A stretch of 64,000 nucleotides of DNA from Pomacea canaliculata. Taxonomy: Eukaryota; Mollusca; Gastropoda; Architaenioglossa; Ampullariidae. The stretch spans positions 18,884,812 to 18,948,811 of the forward strand of contig NC_037593.1 in the NCBI RefSeq assembly GCF_003073045.1. Direction: 5' to 3'. Below, piece after piece: positions 1 through 11,795 of this stretch (position 1 is the stretch's first letter; each line of letters opens with the position of its first letter). The position numbers and the translations under genes were made by a program. Under the pieces are notes generated by a model, which did no database searches, was not told where the DNA came from, and saw only the letters and a program-made list of their open reading frames with translations.

Positions 1-985
1 TGAATATAGCCCTGTTTTGGCAGCCTTTCTGAAAATTGACAACCTTGTGACAACAGTTTCCTGTGCTTAGAGTAAAACATTTTGACAGCTGCTTTGATAA
101 TTTTCTCTTTCATAAGAATTACCCTCAAACAATATGAATAGATGAATCATGAGAGTTTGGTGGAGATGTTTACATAAGTTTTGAAAGAAATTTATAAGTC
201 TGACAGCATAGTAAAAATAAATGTAAATATCTGTTAACTTTTGGACAATCTAGCTCAAAACTATTTCAAAATACCAGGCAGGTCTTAAAGGGTAGCTATC
301 CTGATGCAGCAGGACAGTTTTTCATAAATCTTCAGTAGCACATAAGCAAACATACCTTTAAATATTTATCTAAAGAGTTTTGTACATGAAACATCATTGT
401 GTTGTTCATTGAGAGAGATAAATCACTGATCATTAACTTTACATGAAATGATTGATGTGAGACAATTCTGTGCATTGGTTCTTGGTGACTGACTTTTATA
501 TATATATAAGGAAAAGTCACTGAATTCAAGCAGCTATATTTTGAGAACTAATAGAGGTAGAGAGGCAGGTTTTTGTTTTTTTATGTTTTCATTGATTTTC
601 ATGGAAAACTGAAATATTGCTTTTGTGGTAGGAAGAAAATTAATTATCTTTATACTAGAGTGAAATATATGCAATAAATAAAAAGCCTTATTTCATGGAA
701 AGAGGGCTACTGATTTTATTATTTTTAATTTTCTCATATTAGGCCATCCTTTGTCTTGGAACTGGTTTTATGAGGTCTTCATTACCCTAGCAATCAAAAT
801 CCATCATAGACTGTTTATTTTAGTAAATTTCAATTTGATTTAAAGAAGATGGCCCAAAAAACCCACTCTTTGACACACGGCTTCATTATTTATTGAAGTT
901 TGTTGAATTTGTTAAGTCATAAATTTTATATCTGTAGTTGGATTTTGATGTCCAAACATTGAAATTTGGTTGCTGTTCTGACAGA

Positions 986-3900
986 CCTGGAAACAATCCC
1001 TACTCCAAGTGGAAAACGACTTCTTGTCTCTGGTTGGTGGGGTTTATGCCGCAAACCCAACTACCTAGGGGACATTATTATGGCAGTGTCTTGGTCTCTT
1101 CCTTGTGGTAAGTTACATATAGTTACTTAGTAAATTTGGTTTTATGATGTGGAGTAATTGCTTGGCTGAAAACTTAAGCATGCTTTGAAGAGGTATTATA
1201 GCCTCATAGGGGAAGTGTCAGAACCCCCCTCACAAGAGTCAACACACAGAGACTAAACAGTGTTTTTTCACTTAACAAAACAAAGATCTGCTGGTGGGTG
1301 TCCTTTCTATCTATCCATTCCTCTTCGTGCATTAGATTACACATAAGGCCTCAACCAGAGTCCGCCACCGATGTCGATCGGCTTAAACCTGCTCCAGGTG
1401 ACGCCATGTCCAGCCCTTCGGGTTTGGCTGTCGTCCGTCATAAGTCCAGTCTCCTGGTGTGCTTCATTACTTTCACCATCCGTGACGAATTCTCTGGTGT
1501 TAGTTTCTGTAACAATCTTTTTCTTTTTTTTTTAACACGGTGGGGTTGTTAACCCTACCACAACCTAATTTACCTCTAGGTGAGGTGTCCACCTTAGTCG
1601 CCTCTTACAACATGCCTGGCTGGATGGCAGGGACCCTATTCTTACAATGCTCGCTGGGCAAGCATACCCCAGATCCCACAGGGCAGGGGGGGGGTTGTGT
1701 CCTTTATTGTATTCAAAAATGCCTGGTTTCTCTTTTGTACCCGTGTTGCTCATTCTTTTTTATATATATATTTTTTTTTTCATTTTTTTTTTTAAGCCAA
1801 TATCTTCGTATATCTGAGCAACCATACACATAACCATCCACTTTATCAAATGGACTGATATAATTGTATAACATTAGGCAGTATTGAAAACACATAAACA
1901 TAAACACCTATATATATATATAAAGGTTTTTCAAATGTTTCAAACAACTTACATGAAAACTCACTGCTTTTCAGCCTTTCAAATCAGGTGTAATTTCCCT
2001 TGTCAGTGTTCTAGACTGCTTTGGTTGTTAGACATTTCGCAATTGCACAGCAGATCTTGGGGTAGCAAGTACTCTGTCGCTTCCAAAATGTACCACGCTA
2101 TGATCTGGGTAGTCTCCCTGTATTTCCACACACTCAGTGGATCTCCATTGTAAGTCCACCATGGAGCTAGGTCTCGCAGAGAATTCAGTTTGGGGTAGCA
2201 CACCATTGTCGTCCCCCTGTCGACTGCAACAGACTCTTCTTCCTTGTAATCCTTTAGCTTCAACAGACGACTGGAGTGTAACTTGCAGATGTCTCTGGTT
2301 CTTGCGTGTCTTGGCATGTAGTAACTTCTCTGTTCTCCCTTCATTTCACTTGTTCTTGTGTGTCTTGGCACGTATTAGCCTCTCCCTAGTAGTTCCTGAA
2401 CAAAATATCGAATTAATCTACTGTCATTAAATTTGTTTCATTTTTACTCACATTCATCTTTATCTTTCTCCCACATAAATTCGCTTACAAGTATTAATGC
2501 ATTCTCTCGCATTGTAAACATTTTCACAATATAAATGGACAAATAAGGAATTTACATGTTTACTTTGGCTGGGCAAGGATTTACTCTTCTTCCCTTTATA
2601 AACTTCACATACATCTTCCTGCCACACAGGCTTATTTGGGAATGCCTAGCTGAGTTTACAGTGAGCGCTCGGCTCCCTCCTGAACACTTTTAAGTCACAT
2701 ATTCTCGCACTGACAACACATCACATTCGCAACCAGTCGGAGGTAACTGTGGTCCCTGACAGGAAGTGGATAGCCTAGTGGCTAGAGTGCTGGCGCCTAA
2801 ACTGAGAGGCATGTCAGTTCAGTACCAATATAGCTCACCTGCTCCAGTCAACCCAGCTGACAGAAATGGGTACAGTACTCCAAGTAGGATTTGGAAAGGT
2901 AATGCAGTGAGGGAGAGGAGATGGGCACTGCCCTCATTTAAAGCTCTGCCCAAGGAAAATGATGTCTAACACCTCAATCTCTAATGACCTGAGAAAGGTC
3001 ATGTGTTGACCTTTACTGTTACCTTTTATCATTAAAATGTTACACATTGAGCAAAAGGTCACTGGTTTGCTAGGCTTGTAACTTGAATTGAAAAAAAAAA
3101 TAGCCTCTCAGCCTATCATATGGGTGTGTGATTCATCAGAGAAATCAAGAAGCTGTGGAAGGAGGGCACTTTTCTCTAAATTCCATGTCTTTCCTACAGT
3201 AAACCACTAGAGTTCACTTTCTCTACAGCATTTAGTCCTTGGAGCCTTTACCTATATTTTTTTTCAGCATGATTATGTGCCTTGCAACTGCTTTAAAAGG
3301 TGGAGGAAAAACATAAAAGTTGTAAACTTTTTCAAACTTAATGTTAATGTTTAATCATTAAAAAATAATATTGTAAATGTCATGGTACCCTTGAGTATGT
3401 TATTTGTCATATTTTTAAGCACATGCACGAAGTTAAAAAAAAAATATGGAATGTAAGTCGTGGATGAATGCAATTTTTTATTTTGTGAAGATATGCAAAG
3501 CCCAGTTTATTTAGTTGTTTGATCCTTTTTCAAGGGTGTGAACAGTTCTTATGCTTATAGGTTTGTAGAGTTTGGGATGGGCAAAATAAGGTCTTAAAAT
3601 GCATAGTTTGAGCAAATATGTCTGTTATTCCCATCATAAATATGTTTGTGGAAATGGATACATGTTGATATATTGAAGGATAAATATCTCTACTTGAAAA
3701 CTGCATATGGCATCATGCAGTCTGTAGCAAGTTAGCTAATATTCTGATATCCCAAGGAAGATTAGTGCCTGGTGGCTACTACACAAGAACTGAGTTTGTC
3801 TGAAGTACTTTCCTTGCCACCATTTACAGTAGCAAAGCAATGCGCTCTCAATTTATTTTTTAAGACAAGGGAGTGGTTTGGGCATTGATTAATGACAAGG

Positions 3901-4422
3901 CATTAATAAAAAATAAGCTATCTTTACAAACAGAAAAATAAAATTTTTTAGAAAAGGTTTCTGGCATGCTGAGTATTGCTGTCTTTGTTTTTGAAAGAGA
4001 TATTGTGGAGAATATTAAGTTTGCAGAAAAATAGGAATTTTGTCCTTCACAAGAATAATGAAAATCTAAATAGCACCAAGTCAGAGGAAATTTTTGTTTT
4101 GTTTTTGTTATGTAGTTCTTTAACTTGTAGATAAGTTTTTCTATTTTGTTGTTGCTCATATGCATGCTCTAAACAGATTTTGAAGTCACAATGTTTGTTT
4201 AAAGGTTCTAAAATGTAGCCAAGCCAAATAGTAGTTTGTTTGGGTTTTGTTTTTTTTCCAGGATTCAACCATATTTTGCCCTATTTCTATCCTATCTACT
4301 TCTTCATATTGCTGGTTCATCGTGAACGCCGTGATGCAGAACTGTGTAGGCGCAAGTATGGTGCTTGCTGGGACCGTTATTGTGAACGAGTGCAATACAG
4401 GATTATTCCTTATGTGTACTGA
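986..4422 (+). CDS. LBR/TM7SF2-like: Delta(14)-sterol reductase / lamin-B receptor family, last two exons (5' part lies left of the window)
   Basis: Partial gene. Coding exons are 986-1107 and 4262-4422, joined by gtaagt...ccag, about 94 codons ending in TGA. The first exon reads [15 protein letters not shown]. The second reads [14 protein letters not shown], then [18 protein letters not shown], and ends in YRIIPYVY. The LLVHR-x2-RD-x3-C-x2-KYG stretch is the ERG4/ERG24 C-terminal signature. In the family this end holds the last membrane segments and part of the NADPH site of an ER or inner-nuclear-membrane C14 sterol reductase. Both LBR and TM7SF2 end this way. The N-terminal Tudor region that would separate them is outside the window, so the exact paralogue is undecided. 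The 3.15-kb last intron carries repeats. Confidence 0.93.
1216..2761 (-). mobile_element. Probable solo LTR, Ty3/Gypsy-like
   Basis: A 1546-bp block starts TGTCAGAACC and ends GGTCCCTGACA, so its ends are short inverted TGTCAG...CTGACA. It is flanked by identical 5-bp direct repeats GGAAG (1211-1215 and 2762-2766). TG...CA ends with a 5-bp duplication are the hallmark of LTR integration. TGTCAGGGAC, read on the minus strand, is a common Gypsy LTR start. I see no internal coding region and no second LTR, hence 'solo'. It is a fossil, and its age cannot be told from one LTR. It sits in the last intron of the sterol reductase gene. Confidence 0.45.
1525..1700 (-). repeat. Interspersed repeat with GTAAGAGGCGACTAA core
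   Basis: On the minus strand, around 1594-1611, lies GTTGTAAGAGGCGACTAA, preceded by a GGGATCTGGGG...AGAATAGGGTCCCTGCC stretch. From memory, very similar cores (TGTCGTAAGAGGCGACTAA) are abundant in abalone and other mollusc repeats. It lies inside the LTR-like block, so it is either part of that LTR or nested in it. Confidence 0.4.
2767..2965 (+). mobile_element. tRNA-derived SINE (family 2)
   Basis: The head reads TGGATAGCCTAGTGGCTAGAG, a pol III A-box-like stretch, and about 35 bp further on comes GTCAGTTCAGTACC, a B-box-like stretch. The body ends with an AACCCAGCTGACAGAAATGGGTAC-type segment that I recall from mollusc tRNA SINEs. It directly abuts the right target repeat of the LTR-like block. 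The 3' boundary is uncertain. Confidence 0.5.
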
Positions 4423-7290
4423 GTTCAATACATGTCACTGAAAAGGTATGATAAAGCTGTGCATCATGCACTGCATCTAGAGAATTTTAACTTTGTGACC
4501 TTAGAATTCATTTTACAGAATCCAGAAATGTTGGTATGGAATGCTCAGACTTTCATAGTTTGTTTTTGTTTTTTTAATTTTGTTTGTTTCTTTTCAGGAG
4601 ATTAAACGTTGGAGGTGTCTGATCATGACAAGGATTGCTTAATCTGAAGTTTACATTTTGTTGATAAAACTTAAAAGCAAAAATAATTGTGATTGCAGAG
4701 TGCCTGATTTCATTTAGTACAAAAAAGCAACCATAAATATTTGTTCACCCACTTACCACTGTTCTTTATTTACACTGTGCCAATCTTCTACACTTTCCTT
4801 AAAGATTCAATGACTTTAGTATCTGTATTTGTCGGTTTGCTGAAATTCTATGAAGTACAAGTGTCAAAACATCTTTTTTGACCTTTTGACAAATGCAAAA
4901 CTTTCTTCAAGTAACTGGATTTAGCCCGGTAAAAGATAAAGCTTCCAGAAATCTGAGGGAATAGACCCCTATGAATGTACACAGATATGCCTGATTGATA
5001 ACTCTCATTGGCTGTAACGGCTGTCCGGTGGCGCAGTGTTAGCACCTGTCACCAATGCAGTGAGGGTTGGCTGTCCTGGGTTCAGCTCTCGTCTCGGGTA
5101 CGCTGTTCTTTCTCTGCGTGTGGCATCTGTTTACAGGGCTGGCTGCCTTGCCGTGATATAGCCTTAGTTGCTGGCTCATAAAGCACCAATTTCCCCCCTC
5201 CCCCATCCCTCTCATTGGCTGTAGCCTTGAGAACATGTAGTTTAAGAACAGAAGTAGGTTTTGTGAAATGTGCAGTCTTTGAAAGCCTTTGCAATACATC
5301 TACACAGTTAAATGGCCATTTGTGACACTTTTGAGACTTGGAACACACTAGGGTTGTTAGGCTTTTGTTTTTAAGCTTATGAAAGAATTGCGCTTCTGGT
5401 CACTGGTCCATTTTTCAGAGATTGTGTTAAAAATAGCACATGTGAAAAAGAGATGTTTGGCGGCTTAAATGAATTATTTGTTTCTAAAGCTCAAGAGTGT
5501 TCATTTTTTGTTTTGACTGTTGAGGGTTGCTGCCTTTTAATGAGCTGTTAATAGATTACAAAATGTCACTTGCATTTTGTCTGCAATTTTTTATTTTTTA
5601 ATTTGGTTTATTCGTGGCATCTCTTGATCAGCTTAAAGGTGGTTTTGCTTTTCTAGAGAATTTGTTGTCAGACTACTAGCATTCAAGACAAGGGGCATAA
5701 TGGACTCAGGGTTAGGGTTTCTATTTTCCTTATTAAACAGTGCTTGAACTAAGCTGTTGTGCCAAAGACATTCACATAACTACTCTGTTAATAAATGTTA
5801 ACAAGGAATAAAATTTTGTGTGCCATTAAAGCTGATTGCCTGATAGCCTTTGGTGAAACAAACATGGTTTGCTGGCTAAAAGTGCAGTTTCTACTGTTCT
5901 GTTTAAGTATAGCTGCATAACTATTGTATAATAAACAGCAGAATTCTGCTGACATGTCTTTTGAAGTCATAACTTATGCCAATAATGATTTTATTCTGAC
6001 ATTTCCTTACCTAGTGATGGTTAGGTGGCAGTTCCAAGATTAAAATTTGCCAGTGTGTTATATTTTTAAAGTGTAACCAATGAAAAACGCAACATGCATG
6101 TAAAATATCTACACCTAAAATTATCCTCTGTAATATTTCTGATTGAACATAAGATTTGGGTTTGTTTTTTCATGTACAGGTTTATAATGCATGTATATAA
6201 GAAAATTTACATATTTTTATGATGTAAGCTTAAACATCTCACTGAATTGTGCATGTGAAGGATGACATAACCTGAAGAAAACCCCACCTCATTGTTCATT
6301 TACTGTGACTGAAAGTTAATCACAATGTATTTGTGCATTACCTGTTCACAAACGAGACAGTTATTCAGGACCTTGGACGAAGTGTATCAGATTACATTTA
6401 AGAAAGACTAGGTGGTGTTTTTTTTTTCTTAATTAGAGAGAATAGTTATTCTTATCTGTATAATTGTCATACTCTGAATGACTTAACAGTCACATCAGAT
6501 ACCTTACTTTCAATGCAATGACAAATTAGAGAGTAGGAAAGTTTCTTCATATTTACTATTAAATAGATTTAACTTTATATTTTTATCTTTTATTGTTGTC
6601 TTTAAATGAAAACCTGAAGTCAAAGCTTCCACAAGACTGAAAATGTTGTCTGGAAGGTATGTATTTAAAAAGTGCTGAGCAGAAGAATTTGTAATTGTTT
6701 TAATTTATGTTCTTTGTTTTCTATGGCACTTTTCTGTAGAATTAGAAGTGAAAATTTTCTACTAATTTATTTATTGAACTTACGAAATACAAGTTTTTTG
6801 AATATATATATATGCAGTAAAGAGATTGTGACCAAGACAATGAAATTGTGAGGGTCTTACAGCTTGTGTCTGTGCAGTTTTTGCCTAGGTGTGGCCTAGA
6901 ATAGCTCCTATTATGTAGCCTTAGTAACTGACTCCAACACCAACCAGCCATCTTTTACCAAAATTATTTACTGCAGAATAATTCTTCAATATTTGGATTA
7001 GTGTTGCATGGTGTAGTTTTGTTTTTAAGGGTTTGCTGTTTATGATGTAAATACAGAGACAGTATTTTGACACACAGAAGTCCTGTTTCTTTTGGTAGAT
7101 GTGTTTAAAACTTTATGTATATGCCTGATGATTGGTGTGGTTTGTTGTTGTTTTTTTGTGGGTTTTTTTCTTATTTTTGTGTGTGTGACAGGCAGATCAG
7201 TTTAGTGAGAATGACTTTATGCATGGGTGTGACTGACAGTCTTGTTTGTACAGAATGTAGAAGATTAATAAACCTGGACCTTCATCTTTG
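4423..7290 (+). other. Probable long 3' UTR of the sterol reductase gene
   Basis: No coding potential is visible on either strand apart from the inserted SINE. AATAAA at 7267-7272, followed by a T-rich stretch, is a reasonable poly(A) signal. Earlier A-rich hexamers (for example near 5810) could also be used, so the UTR length is a guess. Confidence 0.4.
5017..5208 (+). mobile_element. Full-length tRNA-derived SINE with perfect 15-bp target duplication (family 1)
   Basis: A 192-bp element is flanked by identical 15-bp repeats CTCTCATTGGCTGTA at 5002-5016 and 5209-5223. An A-box (GGTGGCGCAGTGTTAGC) and a B-box (GGGTTCAGCTC) mark a tRNA-derived head. The body carries GGCATCTGTTTACAGGGC and TGCCGTGATATAGCCTTAG, then an AAAGCACCAATT tail and a C-rich end. 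The untouched target repeats mean a fairly recent insertion. Degraded relatives lie at about 41912, 54366 and 61165. Confidence 0.85.
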
Positions 7291-10200
7291 AGCCATGCCT
7301 TTGTTTCATGCAAGATTAATTTTTAGTCTTAGTCCAGAGCTTAACCAGGAAGGAGTCTCAAAGCAAGGACTAAAAAGATTTTTTGTGTCTTAATGTTCAT
7401 TTTCACAACCGGACATTTAACAAAGAATTTGTAAAATTGCTATAACCATCTTTTTTTAATCATCGCATTCTCATTCAGAAGTACACTACACTGATATTCA
7501 CAGTTTACATTGGACTATGGATTTTGTGGGAGTACAAAATAGATTTTAGAATGTTTGATATCACAAGAAACTTAAAGGATTTTGTTTGAGAGACAGTTAA
7601 GTATTTCAAAATAACAGTGAAAACGATATGGGAAGGATTGTTAGTTAAAAAGTATTGATATGCTGTGCTTTCATTTCTGTTTTTTTACAAGTAAAACAAG
7701 TCAATTTTTATGGCTGGATTTAGATAAAGCTGCAAAGACTTAAGCTACTCAATGAAAGACACAAAAAGAAAGACCAAAATATAATCATTTTGCAAAGTCT
7801 AGAAATTACAGAAGGCTGTGTGTGACAGTTTGTGTTTGAAAGGCATGAACAAGAGTGCTTTTGATGCTGGAAGAGGATTGTTGTGTCCAAGTGTGACTGA
7901 AAAGTTACCACAATACGGCTCTAACAAGGCAGCTTGTTATACACCTCTTGCCCAGTCACTCAAATAATACTAGATAGCAGCAGAACCAGCAGTATAATAT
8001 AGGAATACTTTTATCTAAATATTGCCAAATTCATCTGAGTGTTGTGAATCTTTAAGGTCAAGACTGCTTTTAAATAAAATGTGCAAAAGATTCCATCCAT
8101 ATTTCAAAATGCCTGTGTTCTGTGAAGAATGAGTTTACATTTTTGAGCAATTTCTGCAGTATGGAAAACAATTTTTCCAGATACATTTTTTTATCACAAA
8201 ATTATAATTTTCACAACATTTAAAATAACCAATTAAATGCTGCCAGTCAGCTACATCTAGTTTTGGGGCACTGGAGCAAGCAGGGATGTATGTTTTAGAC
8301 CTTGATGTTTTGTGTTTTTGGAGGGACAGCAGTTTTGTCTATGATGAGTGTTGCTAGTTCCGGAAGCCTAAGGACATTGTCTAAATGTGCTGTAGTGTAC
8401 TTAACTACCTTACAGGCTTTGTTTTAACCATGACACACAAGCACACCAATGTACATGTCCTGTTTCTATCTGTTTTGTTTTACCCATGACCCACTAGCAG
8501 AACAATGGAAAGCTGTTGTACAGGACACCCAGAAAATGGCATGTTATCTCTTTTAGAGATCCATAGAGAGATTTGGAAATTTGTGTGGTCATAAGCTTGT
8601 AAAGATGTGCAAGTCCTGTCATGGTAGTTTCTGAGGTAGCAACACATTTTAGACACATTTAGAAAGTAAATTGAAAAAACTAAGTGTAAAGTAAATGTGA
8701 AAGTGCATTAAAGAGCATTTTAAAAGCAGTAAAGATTGGAGAAACATATATCAACTACTGAAGCTAAAGCTAACTCTGAACACACCATTGCTTATTTAGG
8801 AATCAGTATATAAAGTTTTACTTGTGCTTGAAACATCATCATTCATTTGGCAGCCATCTTTCAAAATATGCTACTCATTTTATCTGTTAACTAATCATTG
8901 CTTAAATTTTGGCCTATAGGAACATATGGAGCACCCATACTATGTTTTGTTTACTGTATTGTAGTTTGTGTTGTCAGTTATAATTGTAAATATTTTTCAA
9001 GCCACTTGTTCAGTATTATTTGTAAGTCACATTCCCCTTTTAAAAATGCCAAGCCTCAGATTGAATCAGATTGGCATCACATTTCAGTTTCACGTATCTG
9101 ACATAGTACATTTGTTTATACTCGCCTTTTATCCTTTTGTTGTAGGTAAATGACCCATTTTCATGATTTTATTCACCAGCAATGCCCATTTGTATTATTG
9201 TAGATATAGAAGGCAATATATGCAGTAGATTAAATGTTTGTCACGATTTTTCAGTTATTTAATGTGCTCAATTAAATATAATAAACATCTTAATATTTAT
9301 ATTCTATGCTTATTTGTTGTCATCTTAATCATACCTTTTAGTGTAATCATTTTTAAGCAGTATCATAACCACATTGCTGTATTTTTTAGCTGTTATGATG
9401 CTGTTACCTGTTTTTTAATACTTAATATGCAGACAGTAGTCATCTCTGAAAGACTTTGATACTCATCAGTTTATGTATAGTCTTATGAAATTGTGCTGCT
9501 TGCATATGCTTCTAATGATGAAACGGCCATTTTAGCTTGAAAGTATATTGCATATATTTTTAATGCCAAATTTGAATGCATATCCAGTTTCATTTGATTT
9601 CTAAGACTTTATAGTCACAGTATTGGGTGTTTAACTTGTTCCTAAATTTTTTACTTTGAAAATGCCCTCTTTCCTGTCCAGATGGGCAGTACTTTTTATT
9701 TGAAGTCCAACATAGTTTACTATTACTGTATAGCAAGTGTTAGTCAAACTCTGTTCTTGGTAGAACAGATGGGTATTTTGAAATTTTCAAACTTGTACAT
9801 AAATGTTGTAGGGTATTTGCAGACAAAATAGCTCATGACGGGGATGCCAAATTAGGCTCTCTTTTTGTCTTTGTACATATTTATGCTGTCATTAAAGTAT
9901 TTTGCAATTTTTAAATTTTGATTCCTCCATTTCTTTTCTTTTTAACTCTTTTTAGAAAAATGAAGAAATGAAATACATTTACTTATTTTACCCTATACCA
10001 GTGTGGACATCAAATCTGATAACATGTAAGAGGAAACTTCAATATTTTTTTATAAAATCACAAACAGTAGCCTAATCAAGCAGCTTGAAATCAGTAAGTG
10101 TGACTCACAAACGCATGCTCAATGTGTGTGTGAGCGCATGTGTGTCTGTGTGAGAGAAAAATCTAAATTATGGAGAGAAAAAAAATTACAACTTCAACAA

Positions 10201-11395
10201 GATTAAACTGGTCAAATATAAATTAAAGCTGCTTTTCTTATATGCACAAGGCACAATCCTGAAGTGAGAACATACTGCAATGAAATTTAATATTGTGTTA
10301 GATGCATCATTATTATAACTAAGAAGGACTCAGTTCCATGCTTACTGGATTGTCTAGAAATCTACACAGACTTCAGTGGCTGCCAGATTCATGGTGAACA
10401 TGGGAAGCACAAGATTCACTGGTAATTTAATTGACTATGCACAACATTGATGATCTTCAACATGACCAATAGTCAAAATATTATAATCAGAATGTTATAC
10501 CTCTTTAGTCAGCTATCTACTTTTAATGTTTGGATACATGACTAATTATTACAGCACTACACAAACCCAATTCCCCACACTATTGGACTGTAATCTGTGT
10601 ATACAGAGGAAGAAGAACTTTAACTGATGTGATGATGTTAAACAATCAAGATCAAGATGGCACAAGAAATATGACTTTAATCTCATGACGTTACTGTTCA
10701 GTAATACAACATTTTGTTATCCTTTGCGGTGATGATCATAAGCTTACATATAATGTGGTATATGATTTAAAACTGATGTCACCACAGCATTCAGAATAAG
10801 ATAGGTCTACTGGAACAGCTGACTGAAAAAGGCACATTAAGTTTACTGATGCTCATCCATAGAAGGCTGAACTCAGAAACGAATGAATCATGTTTTCTGA
10901 AACACATCTCCAGTTTAGTCATTTAATAAAATTCACTCTCATTAACATGTGAGAAGAAAATTTTTCTTACAGTAAATTGCTTTCAAAAGGTGTGGGGTTT
11001 TTTCATACACTTTGAATTTTTTTTAAGAAGTGCCAGTAACAGGACAGATGTGATAAGATTAAGCTTACATAGTTAATGGTTCAGCTCACCTGCCAGGTAT
11101 TAGATTGGTACTTATTTTCATCTTTGACCATAATGCCTCACTCTTTGCTGACCTATTAAGTAAGAAGTCCTAAAATGATACAGCATGATTCATGCATAAT
11201 CTGAAGTTGATTGCAATTCCTTTCATCATCACTGTCTCTCCATGATACTGCAGGAGTAGGATAAGTTTGAGGACTTTTGAACCCTCAAACAATGCACAAT
11301 TACTAAATGTTTTATCACAGATTTTTGAGCCACGTGTGAAACAGTGGCTAAACCATTTTTTGAAAGTTGAATGCTGTCTTGGAGCTGAGACTGAA
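7291..11395. other. Intergenic AT-rich sequence, nothing recognised
   Basis: Only short accidental open frames (under 75 codons) and T- or A-rich runs are seen. I found no domain, RNA gene or clear repeat. Parts may be alternative 3' UTR of either convergent neighbour. Confidence 0.5.
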
Positions 11396-11428
11396 AATTT
11401 ATTATGCATTTAATGTCACAAGGTCCCC

Positions 11429-11434
11429 TTTATT
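11429..11434 (-). terminator. Candidate poly(A) signal of the radial spoke gene
   Basis: TTTATT on the plus strand is AATAAA on the minus strand, about 360 bp past the stop codon. A second one lies at 11398-11403. Confidence 0.4.
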
Positions 11435-11795
11435 GATCTTAAAAAACACAATCAGATGCATCTTTGTAAATTACGTCTGCCTCCAGTGCCAAGATATTAA
11501 ATAAAAAGATCCCTAAAACATGATACAAAAGTAAAAGAAAAACTAAAAAGAAAACTGAAATATGAAAATGACACACACCAATGAAGAACAAAATGAGCAA
11601 TAAACATACAATACATAGGCACATTCTGTAGCTCACTAGGCCTTTACTGCTTTTAATGTTGTTTTTTTTTCCTTTGTCTTTAATATACAACTTACTAACT
11701 TCGACAGTGATATTGCAATGGTAATTTTCAGTAGCTCTTTTCTCATATTTTTTTATATTTGACACAATGAAATTAAAGGAGTTATTTGAATTGAT

